Source: Gerris lacustris (lineage: Eukaryota; Arthropoda; Insecta; Hemiptera; Gerridae). Taken from it: a stretch of 64,000 nt of DNA. The stretch lies in assembly GCA_951217055.1 (NCBI GenBank), contig OX578276.1, positions 138,567,582 through 138,631,581 of the forward strand, written 5' to 3'. This document shows, one piece after another, positions 12,224-22,312 of the stretch. A program made the position numbers and the translations under genes. The stretch's first letter is position 1, and each line of letters opens with the position of its first letter. The notes beneath the pieces are model-generated. The model did not search any database. It saw only the letters and a list, made by a program, of their open reading frames with translations, and had not been told where the DNA came from.

Positions 12224-12333
12224 TACTTTTTTCTTCTGTTGGGTCAATTAGGGTGAAAAGATATAATTCAACTCACACTAATGTGTTGAATTATATCTTT
12301 TCACCCTAATTGACCCAACAGAAGAAAAAAGTA
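12224..12333. repeat. 49-bp perfect inverted repeat (long hairpin)
   Basis: The arms 12224-12272 and 12285-12333 are exact reverse complements separated by 12 bp. They would form a 49-bp stem. The direct repeat GTACTTTTCTT occurs just outside on both sides (about 12182 and 12331). No protein is encoded. It could be a snap-back copy made during repair or replication, or a hairpin RNA source; the sequence alone does not decide. Confidence 0.9.
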
Positions 12334-12554
12334 CTTTTCTTCTTTTCCAGTTTATTAATAAGTAATCTTTTAGCTTCGTCACTCATATTTTTATAATGAA
12401 TCCAAAAAATTATACAAAAACACAAAAATAAAAAAATAATAAAACAAAAAATAAATTTTAAGATAAATTTAAAAAAATTAATTAGTTTATTAGGAATAAA
12501 ATTCTAAGAGTTATGGCGTTAGTCCGATGCAAATCAGAGGAGTTGAGCAGAAGT

Positions 12555-12577
12555 TGTAGTTGAGGGGGGGGGGGGGG
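12555..12577. repeat. poly-G tract
   Basis: Run of about 14 G within a G-rich stretch just upstream of the MADF-bearing MITE. Confidence 0.8.
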
Positions 12578-12600
12578 TTAGTAGAGTATTATCAAGAGTA

Positions 12601-13387
12601 TTAAGCCGTGTCCACACTATGCCAGCGGCTTTGCCGGCGGCAAAGCCGGACTGATGTAGACGTGATCATTGGCACGAGCCAACGGCAAAATTATGCCGCG
12701 CGGCATGCCAACAGGAATCGCTCGAGTGTCGGTCTCTATCAAAGAAAGCCAATAGACAAAACTAGTGTGGACGTGCCGGCGGCATCTCGCGCGGCTTCAG
12801 TTGTCATTTAGACTGCCTGTAAGTCGCTTCGCTTATCATTTTTCACTTTTTTTTAACCCTAGCTAACTTTTTTAACTCTTTTTTATATTTTAGCTCTTTA
12901 AGTATTAAATATTATTATTAAATATTATTATATACTATTATTAAATATTAAATATTAAATATATATTATTAAATATTATTATTAAATATTATTATTATTT
13001 AAATATTAAAAATGTCGATGGAGTCGACGAAAGAAAATGTTATAAATCTAATCGGTGTATTCCGGGATCGACCGGTATTGTGGGAATGTCGTTTAAAGGA
13101 ATTTAAAGACAGAAACAAAAGAACGGACGCGCTGATGGAAATTGCGATTAGTTTCGGTGTAGAAAAAGAGGAAGTCGATTGAAATATCAAAAACTTAGTA
13201 AGCCATTTTTTACGTGAATTAAAAAAAAGAATGAGAAACTTCAAAGTCCTCCTCGGTGAACATTTCCGAACTGACTGAAAGCCAAAAGCCAATGCCAACA
13301 CTAATGTGGACAGAGGTACAACCAGCGGCTTTGCCTATGCGGCTTTGCCGCCGGCAAAGCCGCTGGCATAGTGTGGACGTGGCTTAA
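12601..13387. mobile_element. PIF/Harbinger-like MITE with MADF remnant
   Basis: Inverted termini of about 45 bp: the left end reads GCCGTGTCCACACTATGCC and the right end is its complement ending GGACGTGGC. TTAA is present at both outer edges (12601-12604 and 13384-13387). This could be a TTAA duplication, or a shorter TTA/TAA target inside slightly longer termini. The right end also contains an inner palindrome of GGCTTTGCCGCCGGCAAAGCC type. The element holds a MADF-domain remnant, a domain common in the second protein of PIF/Harbinger transposons. Confidence 0.75.
13012..13278 (+). pseudogene. MADF-domain protein fragment
   Basis: Reading from the ATG at 13012 gives a run with LIGVFRDRPVLWECRLKEF, the core of a MADF (Myb/SANT-like) domain. 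It is followed by KDRNKRTDALMEIAISFG and, after an in-frame TGA at about 13183, by NLVSHFLRELKKRM. This is the expected order of a whole MADF domain with one stop. In PIF/Harbinger elements such proteins help the transposase bind DNA. No transposase is left in this element. Confidence 0.7.
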
Positions 13388-14218
13388 AACTACAATCATA
13401 ACTCAGCCGACCTCTAAGCAGCGATGCAAACGAGTGCAGTTAGCTCCAACCTTTCTCTATTCTCCTAGTACTCGCTATTCTACTAGAACAGTGTACAGCG
13501 TTTTAGAATCGTTTGTGGAGGGGACGCCCTAGCGACAGCGGTACCAAGCGCGGTAGTGGGAGACACTATCCCTACCAAGAGCGGACAGACTCGATTGAAC
13601 ACCTCCTATACCTTCCTAAAACCTTGATTCTATATATTTCCCATTCGTGTAACGGAACGCTTTTCGAGGATAATGTGCCATAGCCAAAACATAAAAATGT
13701 CAAAAAGAAATTAATCAAAAGAAAGCAACTGATTGATTTTTTTGAGTGTTGAAAACATTTGTGTTTTTTTTTTTATTATTATTATTATTTTTATTTTTTT
13801 TATCATTCGAGTACATTACCTTTGAAGATAATTTACTTTGTTGCTGATAGATTAATTTTTGGGGTTTGAATAAACCTTGTTGCATGTGAGAAGAATGAGA
13901 TCCATGTTTCTAAGTGAGTTGAAAGGAATCGATTACTTATACGATATAATCATGTATATTACATTATCCGTAAGTTTAAAGCCAAAAATATAGACAGCTT
14001 TGTAAAGATTAAAGAAAGAAGTTTCCACTCTGAAATTAACTTAAGGGTGCAAACCCGGCTTTCGACTACATGTCGTATTCGGAGCCTAAACTTAAACTTC
14101 AAACAAATTGCTTGCCAATTAACTTCATACTTTACTATAATACTATAAAATATATATTGTTTATCAATTATGAAGTCACAACTATAATAATGAATCATAA
14201 CATGTATTTTGTCCAGTT
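13388..14218. other. unassigned DNA
   Basis: Moderately GC-rich patch at 13400-13640, then AT-rich. No domain, RNA gene or repeat recognised. Confidence 0.35.
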
Positions 14219-14562
14219 ATACAGGGTGTTTGGCGATATACTTCATATGTAAAAAAATCAATAGGGTGATTCTAAACCTCTTACTATAAACCATGGCTCT
14301 ACTCTCATCCGTTTTACCACAAGGTCAAATTTTATGATTTTTTTAAATAGCATACCTTTGCTCATAAAAACACTTATTGCTCCAAATGTATAAAAGCTAA
14401 AATAAATTTTTTAGTTTCGTTGTAAAACCGACAAAATTTATTACAAAAGAAGTAATTTTCATTTTCATTCAGTAATTAATTTCCATGTCCTCAAATTACA
14501 TGACAAAAAATGTATACAAATTTTATTTGTGGTTTTGCTGAAAGTAAAAAATAAACATGTTT

Positions 14563-14568
14563 ATTGTT
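14563..14568. repeat. Polinton target-site duplication, left
   Basis: ATTGTT lies directly before the element's AGT terminus and is repeated exactly at 31103-31108 after the ACT terminus. Six bases is the duplication length made by Polinton integrases. Confidence 0.95.
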
Positions 14569-15252
14569 AGTAGCCAAAATAAGATGACGCAAAACCATGG
14601 ATTATGGATTGCCTCAGCATTCCCCCCTCCCCCTTACCCCCAACCCCTCCCCTTGCACCCCAAGGTCACCCACTCCCCCCTTGCACACCAACCCCCCCCC
14701 CCCCCCCCCCCCCGGTGACGAGTCGGGGGCGGACCGTTAGCGTTTCGGGCCGGGGGCGGACCGTTAGCGTTTCGTACCGGGGGCGGACCGCGAATGTTTC
14801 GGACCGTGTGTGCGGACCGTGGACGGACACAGGTGGCGGGTGCGGAGCGTGGGCGATCCGGGGGCGGCGGGGACGGTTGCGTTTGCACCGACCGAGTCGG
14901 ATAGCCTAACGGAGACGGTAATGGTTGCTAATGCGAAAAGGAAAAGGATTTCTATAATATAGTAAGCCAATAAAAATACAATTTTAGAAAAATGATCATT
15001 ATATTTTTAAACTAAATAAAACAAAACAAATTATATTTGAGGTAGGAATTCTACTACAAACGCCCGTCCTCTCTTCCCTCTATAAATCAGCACCATGTCA
15101 GGGTGCTGATTATAGCTATCGATTACTTGAGGTGTCAGTTCGCCGATGAAGCGAGACGGCAAGAAGGTATCAAATGGGACCTCCTCCCCTTCAGCAACCT
15201 CTCTTCTCAATGTTGCTATTACTGCGTTCCCATTGGGGCCGTTCTCGAGGAA
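14569..15252. repeat. Polinton left terminal inverted repeat
   Basis: Matches the right end (30434-31102) in reverse. It is strongly GC-rich at its outer half, unlike the host. It contains a poly-C run (about 14692-14713), about three copies of a 27-bp unit around GGGGGCGGACCGTTAGCG (14720-14800), and the 3' part of the leftward spliced gene. The left repeat has one 27-bp unit fewer than the right and carries about 60 bp (near 14970-15025) that the right lacks at this position. Confidence 0.93.
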
Positions 15253-15742
15253 CTCGAGTCGCTGTACAATGTATCTTACATCTAAAACATAGACATTTTT
15301 AAGAATTTAAAACATTTGTTTCGTTAGAAATGAAAATTCACGAATTTAAAATGAATATGATCATTCTGATCAAACGAAAAATAATCGTAAAGGAAATATT
15401 ATTTCAATAATTTTAAATTTTAAATGTTACGATAAAAATTATAAGCGTAAAGAAAATATTCTTTCAAGAATTTTAAATTTAAATGTTTCGATAAACTAGA
15501 ATTATTTGAAATATTAAAGAAAATATTATTTCAAGAATTTTAATTTTAAATGTTTCGATAAACTAGAATTATTTGAAATATTCAAATTTCAACTAATTGT
15601 AAAAGATAATCCGAATATTATTTGAAATAAGAAATGTTTTCTTAAAAACAATTTAAATATAGATTTACTTACTAATGGTTAGCTCTTGGACAGACCTCCT
15701 CGGTCTAATGGCATGGTTCATTAAAGCGTTATGAAGAGACAT
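15031..15742 (-). CDS. spliced left-end Polinton protein, 106 aa
   Basis: Leftward gene in two exons. Exon 1 is 15742-15673 (ATG at 15742) and ends at a GTAAGT donor. The intron is 15672-15282, 391 bp, AT-rich, ending TTTTAG. Exon 2 is 15281-15031, with TAA at 15033-15031. The codon phase joins cleanly. The product is about 106 residues and has no domain I know. Its second half (LPSRFIGEL, then a tyrosine/arginine-rich IYRGKRGRA segment) aligns with the same region of the 123-residue protein at 29879-30250, so the two are relatives at opposite ends of the element. Exon 2 lies mostly inside the terminal repeat, so a partial copy exists at 30434-30655. The splice is inferred from sequence alone. 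Confidence 0.7.
15390..15600. repeat. AT-rich tandem repeat in the left-gene intron
   Basis: Three diverged copies of a roughly 75-90-bp unit around AATATTATTTCAAGAATTTTAA and ATGTTTCGATAAACTAGAA. They lie wholly within the predicted intron of the leftward gene. Confidence 0.7.
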
Positions 15743-15870
15743 GGTGAAGCGGGTAAAATCAAAGAGTGGACTAAAGAAATCTGCTGTTTACAGCCGTATT
15801 TATTCTATTTGTTTAGTAGTTGAAGGATGCAGATCAAGATAAATACCATTGATGTAGTGGTATCGGATGG

Positions 15871-15925
<55 letters not shown>
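15871..15925. repeat. poly-A tract
   Basis: More than fifty A in a row, between the leftward gene and the polymerase. A run this long is prone to assembly length error. Confidence 0.85.
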
Positions 15926-15928
<3 letters not shown>

Positions 15929-16240
15929 CGGAAAAAGGAAGGTGTAACGAAAGTGAGGTCAGAGCGGATTCCATAATAAGTATTATTCACTCATCGATTG
16001 AAAAAAGGATGATAGGAAGGACTAGCAAAAGAGAGGTGAGGTAGATAATGACAGGTCTGTCGAGCGGAACGGTCTCTAGTTCATACTTCAGACCTAATTG
16101 CCCTCCGAAGGAGTTCAAGCAATTAATACCTGTAGTATTATCTTTCGGCTTTGTTTTACCCCAGCATTTTCTACCGAGTGGGAACTTGTACGTACTTCCT
16201 TCTTGTTTGATGTATCGCATATTTTTTTTTACTTTGGATT
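15926..16240. other. Polinton intergenic segment, possible small ORF
   Basis: Overlapping open frames of 87 codons (minus, 16250-15987) and 81 codons (plus, 16048-16293) lie here. The minus frame has a GRKCWGKTKPKDN stretch and a hydrophobic C-terminal segment that could span a membrane. Neither has a match I recognise or a TATA/initiator pair like the other genes, so I leave coding open. Confidence 0.25.
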
Positions 16241-16840
16241 TTGAAATCACTCAACTGCGAAGTTGTCATGCGTGGCGTGAATCTTTATATTGACACCAGT
16301 AATTTTATTCGAAATACAATTTCTAACTCTATTATTGTACTGTTATCTATAAAAAATAGCTGATTACTAAATAATGTTTGCTTATATATAAAGATTTGCT
16401 TATACACAATATACTTCCTTCATTGTTAATATATTTCGACTGACCGTCAATCATTTTAGATAAAAATATATATTTTCTTTCCTTCTCGCATTGAAAGTAC
16501 TCAACCGTGAAGTATTCATGTGAAGCGGGGGTCTTTATAATAAAAACCAGTAATTTTATTCGAAATACAAGTTCTAACTTATTGTTCCGCTATCTATGAA
16601 AGGACATTATAATTTTTGTTTTAATATAAATATTTGCTTGTACACTATATACTTCATTCATTGTTAATGTATTTCAGTCGACCTTCTATCGTTTTAAATA
16701 AAAATATATAGTTTCTTTTCCTTCTCGCGTTGAAAGTGCTCAACCGCAAAGTATTCATGTAAAGCGAGATTATAATAAAACCAGTAATGTTATATTCGAA
16801 ATAATTCTAACTTATTGTTTCACTATCTATGAAAAAAAAA
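16241..16840. repeat. ~240-bp tandem repeat upstream of polB, about 2.4 copies
   Basis: Unit starts at about 16241, 16491 and 16730 (spacings 250 and 239). Each begins TTGAAA-CTCAAC-G, then an AAGTATTCATG or related motif, ACCAGTAAT-TTATTCGAAATA, CTTATTG-CTATCTATGAA, a TATAAATATTTGCTTGTACAC-type segment and ATAAAAATATATA-TTTC. The third copy stops at a short poly-A run. No frame crosses it. A role in replication start or transcription control is possible but untested. Confidence 0.8.
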
Positions 16841-16910
16841 AAAAAAAAAAAATACAGACTTATATACAGACTCACTTAACTCTACTTGGAATGATATCCG
16901 CCAAAAAATC

Positions 16911-16948
16911 ATATATAAAGAGGCAGACTTTCCTACTAACTCAGTTCA
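16911..16948 (+). promoter_or_regulatory. polB promoter: TATA box and initiator
   Basis: TATATAAA starts at 16912 and TCAGTT has its A at 16943, 31 bp downstream. The predicted start codon follows at 16970. This is the pattern shared by most genes of the element. Confidence 0.65.
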
Positions 16949-16969
16949 AATAGAACATCCGACATCACC

Positions 16970-19900
16970 ATGTCCTCAACGCCATCTACTAGCTACACTT
17001 CATCAACATCGTCACCACCGGCATCAGAAACAAGGTAATATTACTTCGATATAAGAATTAAATCTTATGAACGTAAATTAATAAGAACCATATTATTTTT
17101 TAATGTTAACGTAAAGTTAAACAGTAACTCTAATCGAATGAAACCTTATAATAAATTATAAATAAACATTTACTATACATTTTTAATATTTTTTCTGTTT
17201 AAAGGTAATATTGTGCTAAAATATATTGTTTCAGAAGCGACTCCGCTCTCCTCAAGTGTTTTCGCTGTTCTAAACTGTTTTCATTGAAGCAAAACTTGAC
17301 TCAACATCTGAAGTCGGTTTGCAGTCAAGAGAAAAATAAGCTTTGCACAAGAAATCCTCCTTTCAAGTGTCCTTACTGTGCAAAGCTTTTTTCACTGAAT
17401 CACAACTTAACTCGACATCTCAAGACTGTTTGCAGTCAGGAGCGAAACCTCAAATGTTTGAAATGTGAAAAAACCTTTGGGAATAGAAACGATGCCTTCA
17501 AACTCCACGAGACTATCTGTAAGGGAAGAAGAAATGTCTGCCCAGTCTGCGATGTTGCCTTTCCGACTAATATGCTCCTGCGTACACACAAGAAGACCTG
17601 CAAGCCCGACTTACGCTCTAAACGTTCGACAGATCGCGTTAACAACCCGAGAAATGTCTGTGTCTGCAATGCTTCCTTTCCAACTAAGCTACTCCTCCGA
17701 GATCACAAGAAAACTTGTAAGCCAGATCTTCGATCCAGACGTTCAAAGACCGCCCGTGTTAATAACCCTCAGGACGAAAGCGGTACGTATATTATGAAAA
17801 GTGCCTTTAATAATGCTTTGGTAACTTATATTTTTCCAAATAAGGAGGGTGTGGATAATTTAAAACATTTTTTCACAACTGCATTAGATATTATGAAGGA
17901 AAAAATTACGTACCATCTCAATGTTTGGTCAGCTTTAAAAGTTAATTTTGCAATTGACTCGATTTACGAGCACCCAGTTTCAAAGGATCGGGCCAGCCGC
18001 AACTTTAAAACCAAAAGCGATGCAGTCTACATGTCGACGGATATTGATAAAGTACTGCTCAACGGTCTCGATAAAATCGAGGCCGAAATACAAACTTATG
18101 AAGGCACTCCCTCAGGTCTTAAACTCAGCGAGATAGAAGCCATTGTCTTAAATTTGAGCAAACATAATCCGCTCAAGTCTGCTTGCAATGTTCCTTTGCC
18201 GGACTGGATTGTCAGAACTCAGTCTTGCGATCACTCGCACTATCCAAATGAGGATGATTGTTTCAGACGTGCTATTCTATCTCGCATGCCTGAGGGAAGA
18301 GTGTTCGATTTTAGCGCTTTATCATATCCGACCATGTTGAAAGACATTTCAAAGTTTGAAATCCGAAACAAAGTGAGAGTTAATGTATTTGCTCTGGATG
18401 AGAAGGAGAAACTCTACCCATTTAGTGTTAGCAACTTGAAAACAGAAGAGAATATCGACCTTCTTCTCCTATGCTCCGGTGAACACAACCACTTTGTAAG
18501 GATATTCGACTTTGAAAGGTTAATCCGACCGCAAATTACCAATCGTGGTAATGCTATTGCCGTATGTCGCAAATGTCTCTCTCATTTTGACGATCAATAT
18601 GCTATGTCTAAGGAGGAAAAGTTACGACTTCATGGTAGCGATTGTTTAGATCGGCCAGCCAGGATGATAATGCCCGAGGGTGAAAAGTCGAAACTTAAGT
18701 TTGTTGGTGGTAAAAATCAAGTACGGGTACCATTTGTAGCTTACTGTGATACCGAGGCTCTTTTGGTACCCATAGCCACCTGCGAACCACCATCAAGCGA
18801 TCCAACAGACGGAAGTTACAGGTCCTACACAAACAAAATCCAGGAACATCAAATCATGTCCTTCGGCCTGTATGTGAAGAGTGATGTGCATACAGACAAT
18901 GAAGATGCCGATTTTAACAACGCCATCATTTACACAGGTCCGGATGCAGCCAACAAGTTAATTTCGACGCTTACGAGGATAGCTATGAAGGTTCTTGAAT
19001 TTTATTCAATGAATCGAGCTGTTATCATGAGTGCTGAAGATCAACTAGCCTACGACACAGCCACCACCTGCTACTTTTGTTTAGGCTGTTTCTGTGACCT
19101 CGATCCAAAGGTACTCGATCACGACCACATCACTGCACGTTACAGAGGCGCCGCGCACAGGAGTTGTAACGTCACAGCAAGAAAACCGGACTTTTTACCA
19201 GTGTTTCTCCACTTCGGGTCCGCTTATGACAATAAGTTTATTGTTCGTGAGCTCGGTAACTTCCCGGGTGAGATTAGAGTAATTGCTGATTCTACCGAGA
19301 AATATATATCTTTTTCTAAGGTAGTCTGCTCTCGTGGTAAAAAAATCTGGGTTCGATTTCTAGATTCGTTTAGATTTCTGCCGTCTAGTTTAGATTCTCT
19401 TGTAAAGACAATGTCATCTGATCGGTTTACCATCCTTCCGAAACTCTTCGCAGGCAGGCAGCTAGAGTTGTTGATGAGGAAAGGTCAGATGCCATATGAA
19501 TACATGTGCGATTGGACTAAACTGGATGAAACTTCTCTTCCACCGAGGGAATCATTCTATAGTACGTTAAACGAATCAGGTATAAGTGAGGTCGAGTACA
19601 AGCATGCTGTTGACGTCTGGAACGAGTTCAACATCAAAAACCTCCGAGAATATTCCGAGCTGTACCTCCGGACTGACGTCTACCTTCTCACCGAAGTATT
19701 CGAAAACTTCCGGAGGGAATTTCTCAAGACAGACTATAACTTGGAGGTAGCCAACTACTACAGTCTTCCCGGCCTAGCGTTCAATGGTATGCTCAAGATT
19801 ACGAACGTTCAACTGGACCTGTTAACCGACTATCCCATGATGTTGTTTATCGAGCGAGGCATCCGAGGAGGGTTCACACAAGTGAGTCACAGATTTGCAG

Positions 19901-21255
19901 AATCGGATAATAGTCAGCAGCTCTGCTACATCGACGCAAATAACCTCTACGGCCTAGCATCCTCGGAAGCTCTGCCAATGAGCGAGTTCCGATGGGTAGA
20001 ACCGCACGATGTAGATTTACTGACTGTGTCTGACAATGCTGACGTAGGGTACATAGCTGAGGTGGACATAAACATCCCCGATCATTTGCACGATTACTTC
20101 AATGATCTTCCACCTCTACCGGAACAGATTAAACCTACTGGATCGGCATATGTTAAACTTATGGGAACCCTCAGCCCCAAGACTAAATATGTGCTACATT
20201 ACAGACTGCTTCAGTTTGCTGTAGCACATGGCTGCGAATTGAAAGCCGTCCACAGAGTCGTTGGCTTCAGACAGTCTGCATGGTTAGCGCCGTTCATACA
20301 TGTGAATAATGAGCGACGCAAGACTGCCGTTACAGATTTCGAGAAGGATCTATATAAATTATTGAATAACGCTACGTTTGGGAAGTGCATCGAGCAGGTG
20401 CGCAAGCGGATGGATTTGAGGTTAATTTCGCAATGGTCGAAGGCTGAAAAACTGATTGCGAAACCCAACTTCAAAAATCGAGTGATTATCGAAGAGAATC
20501 TTGTCGCGATACACATGGCCCAAACAAAGATCCTTTTCGACAAGCCGATATATGCTGGGATGACTATTCTCGAGCATGCAAAATTGAGAATGCTTAGCTT
20601 TCATTACGATCGTATGTTAAAACATTACGGTCCGGAAAGACTGACTCTAGCATATACCGACACGGACAGTTTCATTTACATCATTAAAACGGCTGACGCA
20701 GATTGGAGACTCGAAGCATTCCGAGCTATCGGCAATGAGTTTGATTTTAGCAATCTTCCGTCAAGCCATCCGTGCTATTCGGAGACCAACAAAAAAGTCT
20801 TGGGGAAGTTTAAAGATGAGACCGCTGGCAATCGGATAATGGCGTTTGTCGGATTGAGAGCCAAAATGTATGCTCTCAAAATCGAAGGCATGGAGTCAAT
20901 TAAAAAGGCGAAGGGAGTTAAGAGAAGTGCGGTAAAGAATAAGATCGGATTTGAAGATTTCAAACAAGCACTCTTCGAAGCTAAAACAATGGCGACGAAA
21001 TTCAATTTGATCCGTTCCTTTCGTCTTAGACTGTACACTGTTGCAATCAACAAATTGTCTCTGTCATCAGTTGACGACAAACGTCATATACTTCCAGATA
21101 AAGTCAAAACCCTTGCACACGGTCATCATTGTATAATGAATGTCGAGGAGGATGTTGAGTCAACTGATGTCGCAGGTGTCAGCGATGTCAACATCACAGG
21201 CAGTAGCATTGTTGTCAGCGGAAGCGTAGCAGGTAGCAGCAACATCGCAGACTAA
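16970..21255 (+). CDS. polB: protein-primed family B DNA polymerase with zinc fingers
   Basis: Copies the viral/transposon genome. I predict two exons: 16970-17034 (ATG at 16970) and 17235-21255, joined across a 200-bp intron with a GTAATA donor and TTTCAG acceptor; the product is about 1361 residues. The upstream exon is needed because the exon-2 frame otherwise has no ATG near its start and would begin inside the first C2H2-like finger. Five Cys/His fingers occupy roughly residues 28-190. The exonuclease motifs are CDTEAL (~525), SAYDNKF (~684) and YLRTDVYLL (~830). Between Exo I and II lies a Cys-rich HNH/endonuclease VII-like block, LDHDHITARYRGAAHRSCN (~650). Polymerase motifs are DANNLYG (A, ~922), KLLNNATFGK (B, ~1065) and YTDTDS (C, ~1162). 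The gene is unbroken. Zinc-finger N-termini are known in some arthropod Polintons; their role is not established. Confidence 0.93.
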
Positions 21256-21494
21256 ATACAAAATCGACAATTAATGGACAGTGTTAGATGGGAGGACAGT
21301 GTCAGATGTTGAAAGCATGTCAACATCTGTAATACTAATGAAAAGAGAGCTCGAGCAACTGTTAATGGAGGTGGCGAAATAAACGGTTGGCCATCACAGG
21401 GTAGGGCGAGTGTGGGGCTCTATCTAAAAAAAAAACCTTTTTTAATCTCATACGTTTTTATAAAAACTCAGGTCTGAACATCTGCTGCAGCAGT
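21256..21494 (+). promoter_or_regulatory. polB 3' region and PLA2-gene promoter
   Basis: The first part is polymerase 3' untranslated sequence with an AATAAA at about 21379. TATAAAA at 21459 is followed 33 bp on by CAGT (A at 21492), three bases before the ATG at 21495. Confidence 0.55.
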
Positions 21495-22289
21495 ATGCGT
21501 TTAGCACTTCGCAAGAGAGGACGTGGAGGAGTGATAAACAAGTTAATCGATAGTATACCAGTGGAACTTCATTTGCCTGGAGGCTACCAGTTTTGCGGTC
21601 CAGGTACTAAACTCCAAAAGAGGTTGGCTAAAGGTCAGACGGGTATTAATCCATTAGATGCTGCTTGCAGGCAGCACGATATCGCTTACGCTAACAACAA
21701 GTCGAGAAGTGAAGCAGACCGGAGTTTAGAGGAAGCGGCTTGGAAACGAGTAAAGGCATCCGACTCGAGTTTTGGTGAAAAGGCCGCGGCTTGGTCAGTA
21801 ACTACGGCTATGAAAGTCAAAAGAAAACTTGGCGGTGGTAGAGGCGGTAGTAGGCCTAAAAAACGTGTAACAAAGAAGAAAAACGCTTCAAATCAACTTA
21901 AGAAGGTAATTTCGCTGGCTAGACTTGCCGTTGAAAAATCGGGGAACGGTAGGAGCGTCCATCAGAAAACTGTGGCAGCCCTGCGAGCAGCAAAGCTAGG
22001 TGTTAGCAGTCGTCGAGCCAATCAACGTCCCCGAGTAATACCCGTACCGAAACGTGGAGGGATTCTACCGTTTCTCATGGCTGCGATACCTGCTCTAGCC
22101 GCTTTGGGTTCGGTGGCTGGTGGGGCGGCCAGTCTGGTGAAAACTATAAACGAAGGTCGGCAGGCGAGTCAAGCGCTGGAGGAGGCCAAGAGACATAACA
22201 AAAAGATGGAGGAGGTGGCGCTAGGCAAGGGTTTGTACCTGAGACCGTATAGAAAAGGACTCGGACTCTATGTGAGTTCAAAAAACTAA
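21495..22289 (+). CDS. phospholipase A2 / adenovirus core-like minor capsid protein
   Basis: A 264-residue predicted virion protein. Residues 25-75 form a parvovirus VP1-type phospholipase A2 domain: calcium loop YQFCGPGT (31-38) and catalytic CRQHD with His61-Asp62, followed by IAYA. Such enzymes cut membrane phospholipids during entry. The middle is lysine/arginine-rich (about 100-185), as expected for a DNA-binding core protein. Residues about 188-222 are a GG-start hydrophobic, alanine-rich segment resembling adenovirus pX/pVI-type proteins, and the tail has two GKGLY/GLGLY repeats. It is the first of the capsid block, and its ATG lies three bases after the initiator. Assignment of PLA2 is firm; the core/pX resemblance is by pattern only. 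Confidence 0.88.
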   Translation: MRLALRKRGRGGVINKLIDSIPVELHLPGGYQFCGPGTKLQKRLAKGQTGINPLDAACRQHDIAYANNKSRSEADRSLEEAAWKRVKASDSSFGEKAAAWSVTTAMKVKRKLGGGRGGSRPKKRVTKKKNASNQLKKVISLARLAVEKSGNGRSVHQKTVAALRAAKLGVSSRRANQRPRVIPVPKRGGILPFLMAAIPALAALGSVAGGAASLVKTINEGRQASQALEEAKRHNKKMEEVALGKGLYLRPYRKGLGLYVSSKN

Positions 22290-22312
22290 CCGTGAGCCTT
22301 CCAGCACGTCCC

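Noticed and set aside
14604..14970. Proline- and arginine-rich open frames on both strands of the left repeat (and their mirror images at 30678-31074)
   Set aside because: They arise from GC-rich 27-bp repeats and poly-C/poly-G runs; the same DNA is open in several frames and no start context or domain is present.
15805..15990. Phenylalanine-rich open frame
   Set aside because: Encoded by the poly-A tract on the opposite strand; not a protein.
20211..21080. Minus-strand frames of about 100 codons
   Set aside because: Antisense shadows of the polymerase gene.
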